DNA from: UBA5216 sp040081205
Lineage (GTDB): Bacteria; Pseudomonadota; Gammaproteobacteria; Burkholderiales; SG8-41
Reading direction: 5' to 3'
Assembly (NCBI GenBank): GCA_040081205.1
Contig: JBEBHE010000149.1
Span: 1-10,581 of the forward strand
Length of the DNA: 10,581 bases
Below are positions 5,287 through 10,581 of the stretch, in pieces. The notes under the pieces were generated by a model, which saw only the letters and a list, made by a program, of their open reading frames with translations, searched no databases and had not been told where the DNA came from. The stretch's first letter is position 1. The number at the start of each line of letters is the position of its first letter. Position numbers and translations under genes: made by a program.

Positions 5287-8200
5287 AAAACAGTCCACCC
5301 GATGGGAAGCCTCCGGTAAAAACGAGCGTCGCGCGGGACGTGCCGTGCGTTCGGGTGATGACCGTTTTCGCGCTACGTTCGAACACGCGGCCGTGGGCCT
5401 TACCCACACCGACGTCGAAGGCCATTTTCTACGCGCAAACCGCTGGTTCTGTCACATGCTGGGTTACAAAGAGGCGGAAGTGCTTGCGATGCCGCCGTAC
5501 CAGTTGACGCATCCGGATGAACGCGGCTGTGGCGCAGTGGGCAAGGCACAACTGCTGTGCGGCGATGTCGAGAGTGTATCGAGGGAAAAGCGGTATCTTC
5601 ATCGGGATGGCCGCGCCATCTGGACCCGGTTGACCTTGTCGCTGGCGCGCGATGACGGCGGGCAACCCGACTGTTTCGTGGGCGTGGTCGAAGATATCAC
5701 CGTGCAGAAACGGGTTGAAGTGAAGATGCAGCGCCTTGCCCGGGCGCGCCGCGTTATGGCGGAGTGCAATCACGTATTAGTACATGCAACTGACGAAGCC
5801 GACATGCTGGCGGCTATGTGCAGGATCGTGGTTGACTCGGGCGGCTACACACAATCATGGGTGGGACTGGCTCTTGATGACCCCGAAAAATCGATTCACA
5901 TCGCCGGTGAAGCGGGTTACCCGGCGGGCTATCTGAAATCCATCAGAAGAACCTGGGCGGACGGCGTTGGCCTACAAAGCATCATGGGCCGCACCATCGC
6001 AAGCGGCGAGCAATGCATCGCGCAATATATACTGACCGACGCGACCAGAAGCGAGCAGCATACGCGCGCGCGCGATCGTGGTTATCAGTCGTCCATAGCC
6101 CTGCCGCTTACGATTGACGGCAGGACCATCGGCGGCGTGAGTATCTATGCGCGCGAACCGGACGCTTTTGACGATGAGGAAATCGCGCTACTCACTGAAT
6201 TGACGCAGGACATCGCTTACGGCGTCAATACGCTGAGAACCCGGATTGCGCACAAAGTGATAGAGCAGCGATTTGAAGCAACCTTCAATCAGGCGGCGGT
6301 CGGGATTGTGCAGATGGGCCTTGATGGGCACTACCTGATGGTCAACGAGCGTTTCTGCGAGATGGTAGGTTACAGCCGGCAGGAGATTATCGGCCAGACC
6401 GGCGATCTGGTTACGCATCCCGATGATCTACCCGTGGCGCGCCTTAACCGGGAACGACTGCGCAGCGGAGCCGAGAGCCGCGTGAGCGGTGAAAAACGCT
6501 ACGTTCGCAAGGACGGTACCGTCATCTGGATCCGGCGCACGGCATCAATCGCTTACGACGAATCCGGCAAAGCTGCCTATACGATTCGCGTGCTTGAAGA
6601 CATCACCGATCGTAAGCAGTTCGAGGAATATCATCGCGCGACGATAATGCAAGCGCCCATAGGCATTATGCACAGCGCGCTTGACGGGCAGATACTCCAG
6701 GCTAACCCGAAGCTGTGTGAGATTACCGGCTATACGCAGGAACAACTGCTGACGATGAATAGCGCGGAAATAGTAGAAGCCGGCGATGCCGCCAGCATAA
6801 AAGCAACCCAGTCGCTGCTAGCGGGCGAAATCCCTGTCTACACGTCAGACATGCGCATTGACCGCAGCGATGGCCAGACGGTTTGGGTGAGGTGTACTGT
6901 TTCAGCGGCGCGAGATTCGGCGGGGCAGCCGCTACACCTCATTGGCATCATTGAAGACATTTCCGAGCGCCGGGATGTCGAGGAACGTTACCGTGCCACG
7001 GTTGAATATGCGCCGGTCGGCATCATGCATACCGCACTTGACAAGCACACACTGTACGTCAACCGCAAATTCTGCGACATGTTAGGTTATACCGAACAGG
7101 AACTGCTTAAGCTCAGGAGCAGGGACATCATATCCGGCGATCAGTACGGCGCCGACCTTAATCAGTTTGAATCGCTGAACGAAGGCAAGGTCAGTTCATT
7201 TGCCTCCGAGCGTCCATTGAAGCGCAAGGACGGCAGTATCCTATGGGTAAGCCGCACGGTTTCGGTCGTGCGGGACTCGGCGGGTAATCCGCTTTATCAC
7301 GTGCGCGTCATGGTTGATATCTCGGACCGCAAGCGGGCTGAAGAGGCGGTGATGCGTGACCGGACACTATTGCGGACGGTCGTCGATAATCTTCCGGACC
7401 GCATTTATGTCAAAGACAACGAGGGCCGCTATCTGCTGATGAACGAAACGGCAAAGCAAATAAACGGCATCCACGATGACAGCGAGATCGTCGGAAAATC
7501 GGCCTATGACATTTTGCCGTACGATGCAGCGATGCGTATCGCACAGGAAGATCAGAACGTCATTCAGAACAAGGCGCCTATCTACAATCGTGAAAAGTGC
7601 ACGACGTACGATAGAGGTATGTCGGAAGCCGATGGCGTTATGTGGCATATAACCACCAAGGTGCCGTTGCAGGATAAATCCGGAAACGTGTTCGGTATCG
7701 TCGGCGTAAATCGCGACATTACCGATCAAAAGCGTGCTGCGCTCGCGTTGACCGAGAGCGAGCAGAAGTTCAGGCAGTTGGCGGAAAATATCCCGGAGGT
7801 GTTCTGGATTACGGATGTCGCGCAGCGCGAAACGCTTTATGTCAGCGCCGCATTCGAGAAGATTACAGGCCGCGCAGGAGCAATGAGTCCGACTTATCCC
7901 GGATTCTGGCTACGCGTGGTGCATGCCGATGACCGCCGCCGCGTATATGAAGCGCGGAAAGCGTTGCCGGATATTGCATACAACATTGAATATCGTATTG
8001 TGCGTCCCGATGGCGAGGTGCGGTGGATACACGATCAGGCATTCCCGGTTACGGACAGCGAAAACAATACCTATCGTATCGCGGGCATCGCCGCCGATAT
8101 CACGCGGCGCAAGGAGGCCGAGGAAAAGCTGCTTCATCTGGCGCATTACGATGCGCTGACCGGACTGCCAAACCGGGTGGTTTTCTACGATCGCCTGCGG

Positions 8201-9565
8201 CAAAACATGGCGCAGGCGCAGCGCCGAAATTCATCGGTAGGGGTAATGTTTGTCGATCTCGACCGCTTCAAACTGGCGAACGACACGCTCGGTCATGCAG
8301 TCGGTGATTTGCTGCTTCAGCAAGTGTCGCAGCGGTTGCTTGACAGCATTCGCAAAGGCGACACCGCGGCGCGCCTGAGTGGCGACGAATTCGGCGTGAT
8401 TCTGGGCGATCTGCGAATTGCCGAGGATGCGCGCGTGGTGGCGCACAAGATGCTGAGTGCGCTTGCCGAGCCCTTTTGCATTGAAGGGCATGAATTGTAT
8501 GTGACGGCGAGCACGGGTATTAGCGTCTATCCGGCCGATGGGAATGATCCGCAGGATCTGCTCAAAAATGCCGACACTGCGATGTACCGGGCCAAGGAAG
8601 CAGGGCGCAATACTTGCCGTTTCTATACCGGCGATATGAATACGCGCACGATGCATCACCTTGAGATGGAAAACGGCTTGCGAAAAGCGCTCGAGCGGCA
8701 GGAATTTTTGCTGCACTACCAGCCGAAGGTGGACCTGAGCGACGGCAGTATCACGGGCTTTGAGGCGTTGTTGCGCTGGCAGCGCCCTGACCATGATGGT
8801 TTGGTGTCGCCGGCCGAGTTTGTGCCGCTGCTGGAGGAGACCGGACTCATCGTGCCCGTGGGCGAATGGCTGATCGACGCGGCGTGCGCGCAGATCAGCG
8901 CTTGGCGGCAGGAGGGTATTGAGCCGCGCCCGATTGCCATTAATTTGTCGGCGCGGCAGTTCGCGGACAAAAATCTCGCCCAGACCATCCGGCGATCGCT
9001 GGACGCGCATTGGGTGGATTCGAGTCTGCTGGAACTGGAAATCACGGAAAGCTCGCTGATGAATAACACCGAAGAGGCGATTGCAACGCTGAAATACCTG
9101 AAGTCGCTTGGATTGCGGATTTCGATCGACGACTTTGGAACCGGTTATTCGAGCTTGAGTTATCTCAAGCGTTTTCCATTGGATGCGCTCAAGGTTGACC
9201 GCTCTTTCGTGCGCGATATCACCACGGATGCCGATGATGCCACGATCGCACTCGCGATCATCAGCATGGCCCACAAGTTGGGTCTGAAAGTGATTGCGGA
9301 GGGCGTTGAAACCGAAGCGCAGCTTGCTTTTCTGTCGCGTAACCGGTGTGATCAGATGCAGGGGTACTATTTTTCCAAACCGGTTCCTGCCATTGATTGC
9401 GGCAAGATGCTGCTTGAAAAACGGCATCTTGAACTTCCCGCCGCATCGTTGGATTCGAACGAATCGGCCATTTGGAGTGTGTACGATGATGAGGATAAAA
9501 AGGCGGCGCATAAGACGCAGCCACCCGTCCTGCCGCACCACGCCAGCGGCGCCCCGGGCGCTTGA
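5279..9565 (+). CDS. large PAS-GAF-PAS(x5)-GGDEF-EAL c-di-GMP sensor enzyme
   Basis: About 1428 residues, soluble, with no signal peptide, membrane segment or receiver domain. Domain order: PAS1 26-147, GAF 152-320, PAS2 331-450, PAS3 451-569, PAS4 570-691, PAS5 694-824, PAS6 828-952, GGDEF 955-1118, EAL 1128-1380, then a polar tail. Most PAS units end in the PAC-like E-D-I-T-x-R-K. The GGDEF domain has DLDRFKLANDTLGH, an intact inhibitory I-site R1025-K-G-D1028 and active-site motif S1034-G-D-E-F, a Gly-to-Ser variant. The EAL domain looks catalytically complete: E1162-A-L, INLSARQF, ELEITES, the D1284-D-F-G-T-G loop, LKVDRSF, AEGVET and QGYYFSKP. The protein should therefore hydrolyse c-di-GMP and may also make it. 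A GTG at 5177 would add 34 residues, but that stretch looks non-coding and lacks a ribosome-binding site, so I prefer the ATG at 5279 (MFKKQ), which itself has only a weak one. Ligands of the PAS and GAF units are unknown. Confidence 0.95.
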   Translation: MFKKQSTRWEASGKNERRAGRAVRSGDDRFRATFEHAAVGLTHTDVEGHFLRANRWFCHMLGYKEAEVLAMPPYQLTHPDERGCGAVGKAQLLCGDVESVSREKRYLHRDGRAIWTRLTLSLARDDGGQPDCFVGVVEDITVQKRVEVKMQRLARARRVMAECNHVLVHATDEADMLAAMCRIVVDSGGYTQSWVGLALDDPEKSIHIAGEAGYPAGYLKSIRRTWADGVGLQSIMGRTIASGEQCIAQYILTDATRSEQHTRARDRGYQSSIALPLTIDGRTIGGVSIYAREPDAFDDEEIALLTELTQDIAYGVNTLRTRIAHKVIEQRFEATFNQAAVGIVQMGLDGHYLMVNERFCEMVGYSRQEIIGQTGDLVTHPDDLPVARLNRERLRSGAESRVSGEKRYVRKDGTVIWIRRTASIAYDESGKAAYTIRVLEDITDRKQFEEYHRATIMQAPIGIMHSALDGQILQANPKLCEITGYTQEQLLTMNSAEIVEAGDAASIKATQSLLAGEIPVYTSDMRIDRSDGQTVWVRCTVSAARDSAGQPLHLIGIIEDISERRDVEERYRATVEYAPVGIMHTALDKHTLYVNRKFCDMLGYTEQELLKLRSRDIISGDQYGADLNQFESLNEGKVSSFASERPLKRKDGSILWVSRTVSVVRDSAGNPLYHVRVMVDISDRKRAEEAVMRDRTLLRTVVDNLPDRIYVKDNEGRYLLMNETAKQINGIHDDSEIVGKSAYDILPYDAAMRIAQEDQNVIQNKAPIYNREKCTTYDRGMSEADGVMWHITTKVPLQDKSGNVFGIVGVNRDITDQKRAALALTESEQKFRQLAENIPEVFWITDVAQRETLYVSAAFEKITGRAGAMSPTYPGFWLRVVHADDRRRVYEARKALPDIAYNIEYRIVRPDGEVRWIHDQAFPVTDSENNTYRIAGIAADITRRKEAEEKLLHLAHYDALTGLPNRVVFYDRLRQNMAQAQRRNSSVGVMFVDLDRFKLANDTLGHAVGDLLLQQVSQRLLDSIRKGDTAARLSGDEFGVILGDLRIAEDARVVAHKMLSALAEPFCIEGHELYVTASTGISVYPADGNDPQDLLKNADTAMYRAKEAGRNTCRFYTGDMNTRTMHHLEMENGLRKALERQEFLLHYQPKVDLSDGSITGFEALLRWQRPDHDGLVSPAEFVPLLEETGLIVPVGEWLIDAACAQISAWRQEGIEPRPIAINLSARQFADKNLAQTIRRSLDAHWVDSSLLELEITESSLMNNTEEAIATLKYLKSLGLRISIDDFGTGYSSLSYLKRFPLDALKVDRSFVRDITTDADDATIALAIISMAHKLGLKVIAEGVETEAQLAFLSRNRCDQMQGYYFSKPVPAIDCGKMLLEKRHLELPAASLDSNESAIWSVYDDEDKKAAHKTQPPVLPHHASGAPGA

Positions 9566-9591
9566 CACCAGGTCGGGATTCCTGCTTCCGG

Positions 9592-9616
9592 AAAAAACAG
9601 TCGCTACGCGGGACTG
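9592..9616 (-). terminator. candidate intrinsic terminator of the hydroxyacid dehydrogenase gene
   Basis: Read on the minus strand, CAGTC (9616-9612) pairs with GACTG (9602-9598) and is followed at once by six T (9597-9592). A further two-pair inner stem is possible past a two-base bulge. It lies about 50 bases beyond the TAA of the dehydrogenase gene, in the convergent gap between it and the c-di-GMP gene. The stem is short, so strength is uncertain. Confidence 0.45.
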
Positions 9617-9668
9617 CTGAGTGCGGTGATGCTGTAGTCGAGGGCGCGATTCGTAAGCGGTAACAGGA

Positions 9669-10581
9669 TTATTTCTTCGGCACTACTTCAGGGTTAAGCA
9701 GCTTAAGCGGTTTGCTCGCAGCATAAGCCGCCACTTGCTCAAACGCTTCGCCGAAATACATCTCGTAGGTTGCCGGTTCCAGCCACGCGCTGTGCGGCGT
9801 GCAGATAGCGTTGGGCAGTTTGAGCAGCGGATGGTCGCCGTTTTGCACGGGCTCGTTTTCGTAAACATCGGTGGCAGCGAAGCCGGGGCGGCCTTTCTTT
9901 AGTGCGTCCACCAGCGCGCCGGGCGCGATGAGTTCGGCGCGGGCGGTGTTGACGATCAAAGCAGAGGGTTTCATGCAGGCGAGGTCGGCAGCGGTGATAA
10001 TGCCGCGCGTGGCTTCGCTCATGCGCAGATTGACGCTCAATATGTCGGCTTGCTCAAAAAAATCCTTCCGGGATTTTGCGGTCTCGTAGCCCAGCACTTG
10101 TGCCCGCGCGGCGGTGGCGTCTCGCGCGTAACACAAAACGCGCATGCCAAAGCTGGCGCCGGTGGCGGCAACCGGCTCGCCGATTTTTCCCAAACCGTAA
10201 ACACCGAGTGTTTTGCCGCGCAGACTGGTGCTGAATGCGTCGCGCCACAGTCCCTTTTTCATCAGCGCGGCGTCTTCGGCAATGTGCCGCACCGAAGCGA
10301 AAATCAGCGCCCAGGTGTGCTCGGCAACAGTGTAAGGCGAAGCGTGCGTACCCGCGCAAACGGCAATGCCGTGATCGGTGCAGGCCTTGAGATCAATGGC
10401 GTGGGCGCTGCGGCCAGTTTGTGCGATCAGCTTGAGTTTCGGTAGTTGTTCGATCAGTGCGCGGGTGAAGTCGGTGCGTTCACGCACGGCCACGATGATG
10501 TCCGCGCCGCGCAGTTTTTCCACCAGCGTTTCAAAAGAAGGCGCTACATCACGCAGTACGGTTACATCGTGCCCGGCCAGT
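9669..10581 (-). CDS. D-2-hydroxyacid dehydrogenase (N-terminus beyond the window)
   Basis: An NAD(P)-dependent dehydrogenase of the phosphoglycerate/D-lactate dehydrogenase superfamily, which interconverts 2-hydroxy and 2-oxo acids. The frame stays open to the right edge (upstream codons read LAGHDVTVLRDVAPSFETL), so the apparent GTG start at 10523 is internal and the true start lies outside. About 303 residues are visible, counted here from the edge. The Rossmann loop is G129-L-G-K-I-G134, and the second strand ends C-Y-A-R with no acidic residue, hinting at NADP(H). The catalytic trio is in place: R214 in NTARAEL, E243 in YENEP and H263 in TPHSAW. The protein ends EVVPKK. The specific substrate is not readable; similarity to PGDH does not make it serA. 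A candidate terminator follows. Confidence 0.92.
   Translation of the reverse strand, partial: LAGHDVTVLRDVAPSFETLVEKLRGADIIVAVRERTDFTRALIEQLPKLKLIAQTGRSAHAIDLKACTDHGIAVCAGTHASPYTVAEHTWALIFASVRHIAEDAALMKKGLWRDAFSTSLRGKTLGVYGLGKIGEPVAATGASFGMRVLCYARDATAARAQVLGYETAKSRKDFFEQADILSVNLRMSEATRGIITAADLACMKPSALIVNTARAELIAPGALVDALKKGRPGFAATDVYENEPVQNGDHPLLKLPNAICTPHSAWLEPATYEMYFGEAFEQVAAYAASKPLKLLNPEVVPKK

Noticed and set aside
8231..9568. 445-codon open frame on the minus strand
   Set aside because: It is a shadow of the GGDEF-EAL coding region, where every catalytic motif lies on the plus strand. Its composition (rich in Arg, His and Gln) is typical of antisense frames.
1..10581. Defence system, prophage, transposon or CRISPR array
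   Set aside because: No nuclease, helicase, integrase, transposase, direct repeat array or terminal inverted repeat was seen anywhere in the window.

Overview
The window is gene-dense, roughly 55-60% GC, and reads like ordinary chromosomal sequence of a betaproteobacterium, most likely Burkholderiales-like. This assignment is an inference. It rests on an orphan Bug/TctC-type substrate-binding protein (a family greatly expanded in that group), a D-2-hydroxyacid dehydrogenase of a kind common there, and TACAAT-like -10 boxes. I see no tRNA, rRNA, CRISPR array, insertion sequence, phage gene or transposon end.

Layout. Positions 1-37 hold the last codons of a plus-strand gene that enters from the left. 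It converges on a two-gene minus-strand unit (52-794): a periplasmic 108-residue protein, then a BamE-like lipoprotein, joined by an ATGA stop/start overlap. An AT-rich divergent spacer (795-980) follows. Next come two plus-strand genes: a GNAT acetyltransferase (981-1451) and a two-TM potassium channel with a cytosolic RCK domain (1501-2553). These converge on a minus-strand block: an isoprenylcysteine methyltransferase-like membrane protein (4373-4852), an SDR oxidoreductase (3569-4324) and a Bug periplasmic receptor (2584-3555). The SDR stop codon abuts the strong ribosome-binding site of the Bug gene, so those two are almost certainly one transcript.

A 426-bp intergenic region (4853-5278), with an AT-rich core and an 18-bp dyad, separates this block from a very large plus-strand gene (5279-9565). 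That gene encodes a soluble PAS-GAF-PAS5-GGDEF-EAL c-di-GMP enzyme of about 1428 residues. The right edge holds a minus-strand D-2-hydroxyacid dehydrogenase whose N-terminus lies outside the window.

Functionally there are three loose themes: envelope proteins (lipoprotein pair, membrane methyltransferase), sensing and signalling (K+ channel, c-di-GMP enzyme), and uptake or oxidation of organic or sugar acids (Bug, SDR, hydroxyacid dehydrogenase). I find no obvious new multi-gene system. The points most worth checking are a well-placed internal ribosome-binding site and ATG that could make a free RCK subunit from the channel gene, the serial PAS duplication plus SGDEF variant in the c-di-GMP enzyme, the dyad and small basic ORF upstream of that gene, and the uncharacterised two-gene envelope cassette.
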